A stretch of 64,000 nt of DNA from Alloascoidea africana (GCA_030581615.1 JAKTTT010000009.1:1-64000); one strand, 5' to 3'. Shown: positions 34,044-44,816, counted from the stretch's first letter. Program-made: numbers and translations. Notes: generated by a model from the sequence alone, not told the origin.

Positions 34044-35105
34044 ATGCATCATCAAAGCTCTAGAAACTCAAATTCTCGTTCAAGACCACAGCCGCAGCAG
34101 CTGAGTGGGAATGGGAATGGAAATGGAAATGATGGTGGTTTACCAAACCCACCTTCTCGATCGTCTATTGTTGCGGGCCTACGATCTGCCACGGACAGAA
34201 GGCTGAAGCAACAGAATGAACACTATAGGCAGAGCACAAAATTTTCGCAACCTCAACAGCCAGCGCCACCACCAGTACAGCACCAACCACAGTATTACTA
34301 TCAGGGAGACGGAGGTGGGAGCCTTCCATATGAGTACCGGTTTGACGAAAGTGCCAACATTTCGAATATGGCGATGGGCAACGCCGACGTGTACGGGGAA
34401 GGGTCCGAGTATCCCTCACTAGCCGATATGACGCCCGAAGAACAGAAGCTGTATGTCGACATTCAAGCCAAAAGGAACGACTTGATGGCGGCCACCCTGC
34501 TAATTGCGCAGCAGCAGCAGCAGATCCAGGCAGCCCTGAACGCTGCGCACATTCAGCAACAGCAGCAACAGACCCCGACCGACGAGCTGGGGCCGGGACT
34601 AAACAAGCTGGTGTTGGACAGCACGCCGGGGTCCAATGGGCAGAGACAGAATTCTAGATTTGGCGGAGGGTATGCGTCTTCTGGAACCTCGGTCTCACCT
34701 TCTAGAGACTTTCGCCAAGAGAGGGCCATTCCGGGGAGAATGGGATGGAACAATGCCAATTCCAGTCGCAAGGACTCGCCGTCGCCATCGCCCTTGCCAT
34801 TCCGAAGAGGCCACCACAAGCAGAGCGCGAGCATGTCTGTGATCGAGAGTGATCTGGACTTTGTCAAGTCGTCGCGTTCGCGGCCAGGGACACAACGCAG
34901 CGCGCCGAGGTTTTTCTTCAACAGCGGCAAGAACGACACCAACCGGCTCCAGAAGCCCGTGCGCGAGCCCGCGGGCCCGCCTCCGATCGAGGAGCTGGTC
35001 AGCGAGCAGACGGAGCTGGACAGGCTCCAAGGAGAGGCGCGGGAGCGGTTTGTGAAGACCAGAAGACGGAATTTTGCAGCGCTTGGGCGGGCCGCGAGCC
35101 CTTGA
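34044..35105 (+). CDS. Low-complexity Q/S/N-rich protein of unknown function
   Basis: A single exon of 353 residues. Recognisable parts are an N-terminal Ser/Asn/Gln region with a basic motif (GLRSATDRRLKQQNEHYR), a helical segment around residues 125-175 (DMTPEEQKLYVDIQAKRNDL then poly-Gln), a Ser/Pro/Arg-rich middle with several RxxS-like phosphorylation-type sites, and a C-terminal helix ending KTRRRNFAALGRAASP. The two short helical blocks look conserved while the rest is disordered. I do not recognise the family. Composition and third-position GC increase toward the 3' end, continuing into the GC-rich start of PRM10. Confidence 0.7.
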   Translation: MHHQSSRNSNSRSRPQPQQLSGNGNGNGNDGGLPNPPSRSSIVAGLRSATDRRLKQQNEHYRQSTKFSQPQQPAPPPVQHQPQYYYQGDGGGSLPYEYRFDESANISNMAMGNADVYGEGSEYPSLADMTPEEQKLYVDIQAKRNDLMAATLLIAQQQQQIQAALNAAHIQQQQQQTPTDELGPGLNKLVLDSTPGSNGQRQNSRFGGGYASSGTSVSPSRDFRQERAIPGRMGWNNANSSRKDSPSPSPLPFRRGHHKQSASMSVIESDLDFVKSSRSRPGTQRSAPRFFFNSGKNDTNRLQKPVREPAGPPPIEELVSEQTELDRLQGEARERFVKTRRRNFAALGRAASP

Positions 35106-35546
35106 AGAGTGCCCAGCGCCCACATTCGCTACGTAGATAGTTAGCACAGCCTTTATATATACCATTCCCGCGAGCCCTAGAGCATTTGCCAGACCAGACC
35201 CTAGACCCCAGACCCTCAGACAGGTCGCCAGACCGTCACCAGGCCCAGCCAGGGACAATAGGAACAATAGTCCCCCGAGCAGCGGTTGCCTGGACCAAGA
35301 TCCCAGATACGTGCGGCGCCAGGCCAGACTTTTCCCAGCAGGCCCGCCTGAGCGAGACTCAAGCTCGAAACCTCATCAAGCTGACACTGCTCGGCATGGA
35401 TAGGGGCTATTTATTCTCTTCTCGCTCCTTTTCTCTTCCTCCCTCTCCCCGAATTCTCCTGTTTCCTACTCAGTGCTCTCGTTTGGACGGCTGGACCCTT
35501 CATCTGCTGCTAGTATCCGCAAAGCCATCGCATCGCTTTCGCTACC
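35106..35546. promoter_or_regulatory. GC-rich intergenic region upstream of PRM10-like gene
   Basis: About 440 bp with no gene, pyrimidine-rich (ctcgctccttttctcttcctccc) at about 35420-35450 shortly before the start. No TGAAACA pheromone element was found by eye. A plus-strand open frame at 35186-35563 has no coding character. Confidence 0.4.
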
Positions 35547-38456
35547 ATGAGCCCCACCGATAGAAAACTTTCCAGCGACTCTGCCGGCAGCGACGCCCGT
35601 GCACAAGAGCCACGACCCAGCGTCCCAACCTTCTCCGTCAGGTCTCCTGTCTCAGACTCCTTCTCAGCTGCGCCCTCCGTGCGAAGCAGCGACAGACGGC
35701 CCCAGGGCCCTGGCCGAATTGGGCTCACGCTCACGACCACGAATGGGTCCGATGGCTCTGAGCAGCCGTTGGACTTCACCACGCCCGTGCGCACCCAGGC
35801 CCCCCAGTTCCCGCCGCCCCGGGCTCCCTCAGACACCCCGGACGGCGGCCTCCCACGCCAGCCCGCTATGCCTGGCAACGTCGCCTACGCCGCGGCCGCA
35901 ATGGGCAACGACTCCATGGCCGCCCGGTTCCTGGGGCTCGCGTCCATCGGGCCCGGCGGCCTCGACCCGGGCGCCACGACCGCGGCCGCGGCCGGGTCCG
36001 CCCCGGAGCAGCGCCCCGACGACCTGGAGGCCCAGCTCGGCGCGGCGACCCGCGAGACCACGCGCCACACCTCCGACTCTGGCGCCACAGTCCACGGAAC
36101 ATCCTCGGGCTCGACCCCGAAGCGGCTCGACCAGATCATCAAGAACAGGTTCCTCATTGGCACCAAGCACGCGGACTCGCAGAGCTCGGACAGCTCCAGC
36201 TCCAGCTCCAGCTCCACTTCCTCCCACGAACCCAGAAAGTTTAAACGCACGGGAACTTTTGGCTTTTTGAACAACACGGACCCAAAATCTGTTCTGCTGG
36301 AGAAGAAGCTGAAGGACAGCGAAAAGCGAGGCCGTCTCCGTGGGCTCGACCCCATAGACGAAGACTCCGATTCTGCCCCCGCTGGGAACAGATTTGCCAA
36401 CGTTGTCACAAAAGCTTTCAAGTCCTCTCAGCGCGCTAACGCTAACGCTAACGCCAGCGGTCTCAAGGGCAGAACAACCACTCTTAGTGGTAAGACCCCT
36501 GAGCAGGTCGTGCACGAGGAGGCCGAGGCTCTGCTTAAATCCCATGGCAAGAACTTCCACAAACATAACAATAGCAGTGACAGCTCCTTCAAAGTCGCAA
36601 ACCCAGATTTGTACCTCAGAGATGACTGCGAAATATACGAAGAGCGCGATCGTTGTATCAATGGTAAGCTCATCGAGGGTGACTCTGTAAATACAGATGA
36701 ATATATCGCTCCTCCTTCCCGTGTCCAAGCCGGCGTTTTGGGCTCCATGATGAAACTTTATGGCCATGACGACTCATCCCGAAGCTCCAGTACTTTGGTT
36801 CCTGGTGACTATAGTGGTGCCGTCTCCCCAATGTCTGTGTCGACAAATGGGAGCGCCACACCCAGCGATTCTGAAGACAGAGACAACTCTGCTGTTGATC
36901 TTGGCAAGGTTGATGAGAAGCTGACAAAACACAAGAATCGCAAATCCGTGGACTACAGCCAGCTTAACAAGAAACACAAAAAATCCCCCAGTGCAAACAC
37001 TTCCTCCATCGGTGCCTTTATTTTCTCATCTACCGCTGCTATGAATGCCCCCGGCGATGGAAGTAGCATTGAGCTCCCTTATCAGCCACCTTTGACCAAG
37101 GCAGAGAAGGCCAAGCAGAGACGAAAGGAGAAAGAAGCAAGAATCAAGGTCCATATTGCCCACGTTCTACAGCGCCAGAGATTCATCTTGAGAATGTGTA
37201 AAGCTCTTATGCTCTATGGAGCCCCGACCCACAGACTCGAAGAATACATGAAAATGACTGCCCGTGTTTTGGAAATTGATGGCCAGTTCCTCTATGTTCC
37301 GGGATGCATGATTGTCTCGTTTGGCGATGCCAGTACCAGAACTTCCGAAATGCATCTGGTTCGTTGTGACCAAGGCGTTGACCTGGGCAAGCTGGCAAAC
37401 GTTCATCAGATCTACAAAGCTGTTGTCCACGATGTTATCGGAGTCGAGGAGGCTTCTGAGTACATTGACGACGTGCTGGGCAGGAAACCTCTGTATCCAG
37501 CATGGGTTTGCGTCATTCTTTCGGGTATAGCTTCTGCCCTTGTTACTCCATTCGCCTTTTCGGGCGGCTGGGTAGACATGGGAATCAGTGCCTGTCTCGG
37601 AATCCTCGTTGGTACACTAAGACTGATAGTTGCCCCCCGCTCAAGTCTCTACTCCAACGTTTTTGAAGTGTCCGTTGCCATTCTTGTTAGTTTTCTGGGA
37701 CGCGCTATTGGTTCAGCAGGTTCTAATCAAGATATTTTTTGCTTTTCTGCCATTGCCCAAGGAAGTATTGCTTTGATTTTACCAGGATATACAATTCTTT
37801 GCGGTTCTTTGGAGTTACAATCGAGGAACCTGGTTGCTGGTGCGGTCCGAATGTTTTATGCTATCATCTATTCCCTATTTCTAGGATTTGGTATGACCCT
37901 TGGTGCAGTTCTCTACGGATGGATAGATAAAAATGCAACTTCTCAAACTCAATGTCTTCATGCCGTGAGCGACTACTACAAAATACTGTTTGTTCCGGTT
38001 TACACATTTTGTCTCTCCTTGATCAACCAAGCTGAACTCAGACAAATTCCCGTAATGGTTGTAATCTCCTCCGCAGCCTATGCTGTCAACTATTTTGCAG
38101 GAAAGCATTTTGTCAATAACAACACCGAATTCACTGCGACATGTGGTGCCTTTGTGATTGGAATACTTGGAAACTGTTATTCACGGTTCGGAAAAGGTTT
38201 GGCGGTTGTTTCAATGCTTCCTGCTATCTTTGTCCAGGTTCCAGGTGGTATCGCATCACAGGGCACCCTAATGGCAGGCATCAAAACTGCAGATTCTATT
38301 GTGAAAAACACAACAACAACTTCTGTGTCCTCATCCAGTGTCTCATTCGGTGTAACAATGGTTGAGGTTAGTATTGGAATCTCTGTAGGATTGTTTGCGG
38401 CTGTCATGTGCATCTATCCATTTGGCAAGAAGAGGACAGGTCTGTTTACATTCTAA
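35547..38456 (+). CDS. PRM10: Prm10-like membrane protein, ThrE/DUF1212 family
   Basis: A single exon of 969 residues. Residues 1-530 are disordered and Ser/Asp-rich. From about 540 the conserved cytosolic domain begins (RFILRMCKALMLYGAPTHRLEEYMKMT, the hallmark of the pheromone-regulated membrane protein 10 / threonine-serine exporter-like family), and from about 650 to the end there are roughly ten hydrophobic segments (for example WVCVILSGIASALVTPFAF). In bacteria the family exports threonine; in S. cerevisiae PRM10 is pheromone-induced and of unclear function. The N-terminal part is GC-rich (about 35600-36200) and generates long spurious frames on the other strand. It is longer than S. 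cerevisiae Prm10 (383 residues) but like the long versions in other fungi. Confidence 0.92.
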   Translation: MSPTDRKLSSDSAGSDARAQEPRPSVPTFSVRSPVSDSFSAAPSVRSSDRRPQGPGRIGLTLTTTNGSDGSEQPLDFTTPVRTQAPQFPPPRAPSDTPDGGLPRQPAMPGNVAYAAAAMGNDSMAARFLGLASIGPGGLDPGATTAAAAGSAPEQRPDDLEAQLGAATRETTRHTSDSGATVHGTSSGSTPKRLDQIIKNRFLIGTKHADSQSSDSSSSSSSSTSSHEPRKFKRTGTFGFLNNTDPKSVLLEKKLKDSEKRGRLRGLDPIDEDSDSAPAGNRFANVVTKAFKSSQRANANANASGLKGRTTTLSGKTPEQVVHEEAEALLKSHGKNFHKHNNSSDSSFKVANPDLYLRDDCEIYEERDRCINGKLIEGDSVNTDEYIAPPSRVQAGVLGSMMKLYGHDDSSRSSSTLVPGDYSGAVSPMSVSTNGSATPSDSEDRDNSAVDLGKVDEKLTKHKNRKSVDYSQLNKKHKKSPSANTSSIGAFIFSSTAAMNAPGDGSSIELPYQPPLTKAEKAKQRRKEKEARIKVHIAHVLQRQRFILRMCKALMLYGAPTHRLEEYMKMTARVLEIDGQFLYVPGCMIVSFGDASTRTSEMHLVRCDQGVDLGKLANVHQIYKAVVHDVIGVEEASEYIDDVLGRKPLYPAWVCVILSGIASALVTPFAFSGGWVDMGISACLGILVGTLRLIVAPRSSLYSNVFEVSVAILVSFLGRAIGSAGSNQDIFCFSAIAQGSIALILPGYTILCGSLELQSRNLVAGAVRMFYAIIYSLFLGFGMTLGAVLYGWIDKNATSQTQCLHAVSDYYKILFVPVYTFCLSLINQAELRQIPVMVVISSAAYAVNYFAGKHFVNNNTEFTATCGAFVIGILGNCYSRFGKGLAVVSMLPAIFVQVPGGIASQGTLMAGIKTADSIVKNTTTTSVSSSSVSFGVTMVEVSIGISVGLFAAVMCIYPFGKKRTGLFTF

Positions 38457-39244
38457 TATCCTGTCTGTTTTTGTCAATCTTCAAGCCATTTCACAATTGG
38501 CTGTCCTTGTAGTTAGTCTGCACTCTCATTCTTTCTTGCATTAAACTTTGTATCTATTGTTTGTTCAAGTGAACTTGGTCTTCGTCTCCTCCTTTTTTTT
38601 TATCACTAATTCGTTTGCACTTTTGCTTCTTCATCTATCTCTAGGAAACATTGGAGGAAACTTTGAAAAATACTCATATTGGTTTTTGTCATATTCAGTT
38701 CATCATCTCAAAACAAAATTTGCGGAAATTTTTGGTTTTAGATGGAATTACTAGGAGGTTAGAACAAAGATTTACTTGAACCCAATCGATTCATATCATT
38801 TCCCACCCCATATAATACCATTGCTTTAAAGCATTTGATTTTTGTTACAAAATTAGGATTATATTGATTTTTGTTGTCGATTTGAGAATTTGCTTGTTAA
38901 ACTGGTGGTCACTTTTGCTATATACCCATCTGTGCTATGCCTACGCAATCTTCAGGAAAGTACAGTTTGAAACCGTTCCTCTTCACCAAGCTTTCTTGGT
39001 GATAGGGATTCAGGATCTAAATACACATAATAAACAATAAATAGTTATTGAATTGAACAGGTCATTATGTTTTGTTTTAATGTCAAAAGAAATCACTGTT
39101 ACATGATTCATCACATTCCTTGGAAAGTATAAAGCTCAATTTACGAAGGAAATTCGGTTTTTATTTTTAGGTGAATCTTCTATTCAATCTACACACCTCA
39201 AGTCTGCTTTTTTATATTCCAACCACATATCACAACATGTCTCT
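38457..39244. other. Convergent intergenic region
   Basis: About 790 bp between the 3' ends of PRM10 (plus) and ATP3 (minus). It is AT-rich with short T-runs suitable for two terminators; no gene is seen. Confidence 0.5.
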
Positions 39245-40560
39245 TTACTCCAATGAGGAAGCACCAGTAATAATATCGACCAACTCGTTGGTAATGACGG
39301 CTTGACGGGTTCTATTGTAAAGAATAGAGTATTTGTTGATCATATCACCGGCATTCTTGGAAGCGTTATCCATAGCGTTTCTTCTAGCAGAAATCTCAGA
39401 TGCATGACCTTCGGCCAAAGCAGTGTAGACGGCATTGACAAGACCGAATTCAGAAAGAGGACCGCTAAGAGTGTCATCAATTTCAACATCGTAGACACCT
39501 GCATTTGTGGAAGCCTCAAAGTCTTTTGCAGTGTAAACAGGCTTCAAAGTAGGGTCAAACGAAACACCAGAAGCAAACTTGTTGTAGAAAATCTCAATGG
39601 TCTCGTATTCCTTGCCCAACTTGTTAATCTCGTCAACAACAAGAGCAGCCTCGGTGAAGGTAGGGACCTCTTTACCAATGCCGGAGAATGTGAGAACGAG
39701 GTTTGAAGGATGAGTTCGGGACAACTGAACCTTGAGTTTCTCGCCAATCGCGACAACGTCGGCTTCAGGGAACTCGGCCAATCTTGCTCTTGCTTGACGA
39801 GCGATGGACGAGTGGATAGAACCACAGAGACCCTTGTCCGAGGTGGCCGCAATGATCAATTTCTTGCCCTCTGGAGTCTCTGGCAATTTTGTATCGGCGG
39901 TCTTGTAAACCTCCCCGTCGGCACTTCCATAATTACGGGAAACAGCCATTGCTCGCTGGGCCTTGTTGAGCTTTGTCGAAGCAACGATCTTCATGGTTGC
40001 TGTGATCTTCTCAATGTTCTTAATCGACTTGAGACGGGTCTCAATCTCACGAAGGGTGGCATAGTTTCTAGAAAAAAAGAAAATGAAAGCAGCCGGAAAA
40101 GGAGAGGGACACCTCTCCGTTCGCCAGCAACAGTCACACAAAAATAGAAATAGTTAACAATTGGTGAAAACAGTGGTTTTGGGAAAATTGGCACTTTGCT
40201 ATCTCGTTTTTTCATGGCAGGTTGAATGTTGTCCAATCAAGACCAATCGAATCCTCAGATATTCCGAGGCACACACAGATCGACTCAAGAATGAAAAACC
40301 ATTCAGATCCCGGATATATTCCACGCCCGGATAAAGACCATACAAGAAAGGTGTGCAAAGGGATTGACGAATTCGCTATACGAGGCCCAGGAAGCGGATT
40401 GGTCCCTTGCTCCGGGGTAGGGAAGGAAGGAAGGAAGGAAGGAAGCAGCTGGCAACGTTCAACCTGGAAAAAACAAAACGGCAAGCCGGCGGGAAAAGAC
40501 ATACCTGGTGGACGCCTTTGCGGCATTGGCAGCAGTCAAACCTAAACGAGTAGCGAACAT
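39245..40560 (-). CDS. ATP3: Mitochondrial ATP synthase gamma subunit, two exons
   Basis: The central-stalk gamma subunit of F1-ATPase couples rotation of the c-ring to ATP formation. Exon 1 is 40560-40505 (MFATRLGLTAANAAKAST, the start of the mitochondrial presequence), the intron 40504-40068 is 437 bp (GTATGT...TTTCTAG), and exon 2 is 40067-39245; the product has 292 residues. The mature part opens NYATLREIETRLKSIKNIEKI and closes with the diagnostic C-terminus YSILYNRTRQAVITNEL followed by VDIITGASS. ITNELVDIITGA is the gamma-subunit signature. The intron is several times longer than others in the window and contains a (GGAA)n tract at 40421-40445. Confidence 0.96.
40421..40445. repeat. 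GGAA microsatellite inside the ATP3 intron
   Basis: About six tandem copies of GGAA on the plus strand, lying within the long ATP3 intron. Confidence 0.9.
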
Positions 40561-40747
40561 GGCAAGGGGATCGGGAATCAGTCGAGTTCAGTCTGGATGC
40601 GACGGGAGAAGGAGAGGACTTGTTTCCTGAGAGTGAGGGCGACGACCGGAAAAAGACGATCCAGATTGGACGGCCCGCCGGTTACGCACCCGCGCGTAAA
40701 ACACAGCACACATGACTAATACATTAGCTAATAACACCCGCACACCC

Positions 40748-42209
40748 CTACACCATGTCTCCGACGTTCATGGGCATTTCGTCGATCTGGGTGCTGTAGT
40801 ACTGCTCGATGTCGTGGAGCACCTGGACGTCCTCCTCGGTCACAAAGTTGATCGCCACGCCCTTGCGCCCGAACCGCCCGCTGCGGCCGATGCGGTGGAT
40901 GTAGTTCTCCCGGTCGTTCGGCAAGTCGTAGTTGATCACGAGAGACACCTGCTGGACGTCGATTCCTCGAGCCCACACATCGGTCGAAATCAGCACTCTT
41001 GAGTTGCCCGTGCGAAAGTCGTTCATCACCGAGTCCCGCTCCTTCTGGGACATGTCTCCGTGCATCGAGATCACGGTGAAGTTGGCCTCTTTGAGCTTTT
41101 CTGTCAGCCAGTCCACCTTCCTCTTTGTGTTGCAAAATATCACGGCCTGGGTAATGGTCAACGTATCGTAGAGATCGCATAGAGTGTCAAACTTCCAATC
41201 CTCCTTCTCCACCGCTATAAAATACTGCTTCAGGCCTTCCAATGTCAGCTCGTCTCTCTTTACCAGAATCCTCACTGGGTCTGTCATGAACTTGGTCGTC
41301 ATATCCAGCACATCTCTAGGCAATGTTGCACTGACCACCACCACCTGCGTTCCTGGAGCCAAGTATCGATATACATCATAAATCTGGGTTTGGAATCCTT
41401 TGCTCAAGAGTTCGTCGGCCTCATCCAAAATCAGCATTTTGATGTGTCTCGCCCGTAGGTGTCGTCTTCTAATCATATCGGCCACTCGTCCGGGCGTTCC
41501 ACTCACAATATGTTGTCCATAATCCAGCTTGCGAATATCCTCTCCAACGTTCGTTCCACCGATACACGCGTGGCATTGAAGGTTCATGTGTTGACCCAGT
41601 GCCATAACAACACTCTGGATCTGGACAGCAAGCTCTCTTGTCGGACTTAGAACAAGTGCCTGTGTCTCCCTAAGCTTTGTATCTATCACCTCTAACATGC
41701 CAATAGTGAACGTTGCCGTTTTACCTGTGCCCGATTGCGCTTGTGCTATAGTATCACGACCCGAGATTATCTGGGTTATTGCCCGCGATTGAATTGCACT
41801 TGGCTGTTCAAAACCATACGCATATATCCCTCGCAGCAAGTCATCTAAAAGAAATTAGCGAAAAAAGATCAGTTTGCAAACTCCTGTGTATGTTCTGTTC
41901 GTACCTTTCAGATTCATAGCCTCGACTACAAAACGTGTTAGAAAAATATTGCTTCATATAATGAATAATTCGTTATTTGATACATACACGTAGGCACACT
42001 AGAAACCCATTTTTTTAAAAAAAAAAATGTTAGACAATAGAAGCACCTATACAACATGGCTTATGTTGAATCCTTCATACACTTCGACACTTTTGGATGT
42101 TGTGAATTCGAGCTCATCTGTCATGAACAAGAATATTAGTATAAATATATAAATAAGAATTAAACCATTTTGTGCCCAGCTCACCATCTGCGTCTCTGTC
42201 AAAGTCCAT
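40748..42209 (-). CDS. FAL1: DEAD-box helicase Fal1 (eIF4A3-like), five exons with an 11-nt micro-exon
   Basis: Fal1/eIF4A3 is an ATP-dependent RNA helicase acting in 18S rRNA maturation in yeast and in the exon junction complex elsewhere. Exons: 42209-42185, 42117-42081, 41998-41988 (11 nt), 41925-41905 (21 nt) and 41844-40748; introns are 67, 82, 62 and 60 bp with donors GTGAGC, GTATGA, GTATGT, GTACGA and branch sites TACTAAT or CTAAC. The spliced protein has 396 residues (S. cerevisiae 399) and starts [20 protein letters not shown], then VVPTFEAMNLKDDLL, where VPT comes from the micro-exon and restores the family motif TPTFDTM/STFESM. Helicase motifs: Q motif [30 protein letters not shown], and [13 protein letters not shown]. 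The 5' end lies only 94 bp from the stop of the next gene upstream. Confidence 0.95.
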
Positions 42210-42302
42210 TTTGTGCTGTTTTTTCAGATCCGTAAAGTCTTGTAGACACGACCCAAGAAAAAAGAAAAGTCCTCTTCAAGCAAGATGCAGGGTGGTTGGG
42301 TG

Positions 42303-44321
42303 TTACGAATAAAGCTTTTCCAAATCCATCTGGCGGCGCCATTTGGGTCCCATCACTCGGATCAGAACCAGGCAGATCGAGCTGGCGAACGCCAGACACG
42401 CACACATTGTCCCCGTCATTCCTATTCCCATGGTTTCCAGCTGGGATGCGTTCGTAAAAGTGGATACTGCTCCCAGAGTCATTCGCACCAGGTTGTTGAG
42501 AGCCACACCACTGGCGCCTCTTCCAGGCAGCGCATCCACAAGATATGTCACAGTGGTACCAAACACTATCATTGAGCCAAACCCGAAAAGTGAAGTCCCT
42601 ATCAAGGGTATAACCCAATGTACCTTTGCGTTCAAAGTCCAGGAAAATATGAGAAGCGCAATTGGGTAGACAAACGCCGCTAAAAGCGAGTTTTCTGAAA
42701 TTCGTTCCTCAGGAATAAGGACTCCATTGTTTTTCCTCTGTTGTCTTTTGACTATGTAGTCTGACCACCGCCCGCCAAAAACAGATGCAATGATATAGGC
42801 CACAGAGTTTGGAATATAGAGTAATCCAACAATAACGACAGAAAAGTTATACGGTGGTCTTGAGTAGCCGTATTCCACCGTCATGTTGACGTAGTAGAGC
42901 GAGAAAAAACATATGCCGGTGTAGATTATGGAAAGCGGCACTGGAGGATAGGTTAAGAATTTAATCGTCTTCAATGGCGAGTAGCCATAAATGTATAATG
43001 TTTCGCGTAATTGATTTTTCCAATCTGATTGCTTGTCTGTTTGATCTTCCCCAGGTTTCTGCTCAAAATCTTCTTCTTCTTCTTCTTCTTCTTCTTTCTC
43101 CTCAAGTTGTGCTTGATCCTCGAGATCTGTCACTGGCTTGGGCTCTTTGAACGAGGAATACGTCATGGCTGGATATAGGACGTCAGCAACAAATTCCTCC
43201 TCTCCCGTTCGAGTGGATCTAGCTGATCTGAATGACCTCACGGATTTGGCTATTTGAACTCTTGAGAGAGAGGGACTAGTGCTGGAATGCTCTTGTATGG
43301 AATCTGTAGGTTCCTGCCTTTCCTCACAATGACTCGTGGGTTTGGTCAAAACCTGCTCTTCTGTCCGTAAAGTCTCTGGTAAGGCAAAGACCAAAAAGAT
43401 CAAAATCAGTCCAGCCATAACCAACAAGAACCACTGGGTTGACCGCCATCCCCATTTCCCAGCAAGCAGTCCACCGAATATAGGCGAGAACAACGGTCCC
43501 ATCAATGGACCCAGGTAGTACAGTCCCATTGCTTTTCCTCTTTCAGTGGGGACATATATATCGGCAATTGTGCCTGCTCCTACAGCCTGAACAGAAGCAA
43601 CGCAACCGCCAGACAAAACTCTGAATCCCAACAGCATTCCTATTGAATTCGAAAGCGCACACCCTATGCTGAACACCACAAACAAGAAAAATGAAATAAT
43701 GTAAACTGTTCGCCGTCCTTTCCTCTCCGAAATTGTGGACCACCACATGGGGAAAATGCCAAGCGATAAAATGAAAATGCCAAAGGTAATGTTTACCATT
43801 GATCTCGTCGTATTCAACTCCTCTGCCACATCCGAAATAGCAGGCAGTATAATCGAGGTACCCATAGGACCAACCATCGATGCTGCAGCGATCGTTATGA
43901 CTACCAAATGTTTGATGGATTCAGGATACAGCCGTGGATCTTTGTACTCGGGAACGAGGCTCAGTTGGGCGAGCAAGCCTCTTCTCAACGACCTCGGTAC
44001 CTCTAGAGATGGCTCAAACACAGAGAGTCTTGACTTTACACTTAAAAGTTGATTTGTAGGCTGTCTCGCGATACCATTCCCGGTGCCGTTTGTAGGAGCG
44101 GAGTTTAGCGGAGCAGGTGAAAAAGACGAGGAAGACCGTTCAACCTCCCGATGATGTTTCACATTTGAAGAGCTTAGCACGCTTCTTTTTGTATTTGATC
44201 GTTGGATAACTGGCTCCTGGGTCAACTGGACAGGCTCTGAAAGTGATGTCCGGTCATCTTCAGGATACTCATCGATGCTTCGCGAGGAGCTGCTTTTTAT
44301 TGAGCTGTTGGACTGGTGCAT
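42303..44321 (-). CDS. MFS drug:H+ antiporter, Qdr3/Dtr1-like (copy 1)
   Basis: A single exon of 672 residues; a plasma-membrane exporter of the DHA1 family with 12 predicted helices. A Ser-rich cytosolic N-terminus of about 125 residues is followed by the first six helices (GPMGTSIILPAISDVAEEL, SERKGRRTVY loop motif, LSGGCVASVQAVGAGTIADI antiporter-type motif C region). A long acidic central loop (about 345-450, with EEEEEEEED encoded by a TTC repeat at 43071-43095) precedes helices 7-12. In S. cerevisiae this group handles polyamines, monocarboxylic acids, quinidine or dityrosine; the substrate here cannot be told. A paralogue lies at 55139-57085. Confidence 0.9.
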   Translation of the reverse strand: MHQSNSSIKSSSSRSIDEYPEDDRTSLSEPVQLTQEPVIQRSNTKRSVLSSSNVKHHREVERSSSSFSPAPLNSAPTNGTGNGIARQPTNQLLSVKSRLSVFEPSLEVPRSLRRGLLAQLSLVPEYKDPRLYPESIKHLVVITIAAASMVGPMGTSIILPAISDVAEELNTTRSMVNITFGIFILSLGIFPMWWSTISERKGRRTVYIISFFLFVVFSIGCALSNSIGMLLGFRVLSGGCVASVQAVGAGTIADIYVPTERGKAMGLYYLGPLMGPLFSPIFGGLLAGKWGWRSTQWFLLVMAGLILIFLVFALPETLRTEEQVLTKPTSHCEERQEPTDSIQEHSSTSPSLSRVQIAKSVRSFRSARSTRTGEEEFVADVLYPAMTYSSFKEPKPVTDLEDQAQLEEKEEEEEEEEDFEQKPGEDQTDKQSDWKNQLRETLYIYGYSPLKTIKFLTYPPVPLSIIYTGICFFSLYYVNMTVEYGYSRPPYNFSVVIVGLLYIPNSVAYIIASVFGGRWSDYIVKRQQRKNNGVLIPEERISENSLLAAFVYPIALLIFSWTLNAKVHWVIPLIGTSLFGFGSMIVFGTTVTYLVDALPGRGASGVALNNLVRMTLGAVSTFTNASQLETMGIGMTGTMCACLAFASSICLVLIRVMGPKWRRQMDLEKLYS

Positions 44322-44816
44322 GTTTGGTAGTGTCTTTCAAGATGATGCGGACAAAAACTGGTTGTAATTATAATGGATTGTAGAAAAAAGAGAATAAAAA
44401 GTCAAAAAAAATCAATTCATTAAAACTTTTCGATTGCGCGGATATGTGTAAAAAAAATGACAGAACCGACAATGTGGTGTTTTTCCCCACCAAGATGTGT
44501 GTCAGTGATGTATTATGCAGAATATCAAAAACGTCTCTTCACACTGTGCTAGGATATTTCCGGTCTCCGTCGCACATTTCCGCTCCAAGTGCAACAAAGA
44601 AGAATTAGTTATATGTTTATGAAAAATCCGGTTCTTTTGTTGATTTTATTTGTTTCCCTGTTGCAAAAAAATAGTTTTCATCATGCCAAGAGTACCAGAT
44701 CAGCTCAGCACAACATAGAGGTGGACTTGGAATAGAGAGTGTTCTATTACAACTAAAAAATCTTAACCTTGGTAAAGAAATGAAAGTTTGTACCGTAAAA
44801 ACAATGCTACATAGAT
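44322..44816. promoter_or_regulatory. Intergenic region upstream of the first MFS exporter
   Basis: About 495 bp, AT-rich with A/T runs (about 44390-44460). It holds the exporter promoter and the RQT4 terminator. No gene is seen. Confidence 0.4.

Noticed and set aside
34553-35267. Two 190-codon minus-strand frames
   Set aside because: Antisense to the Q/S-rich gene at 34044; Arg/Leu/Gly-rich without motifs.
35829-36767. 312-codon minus-strand frame
   Set aside because: Antisense to the GC-rich N-terminal part of the PRM10-like gene, low complexity, no domain.
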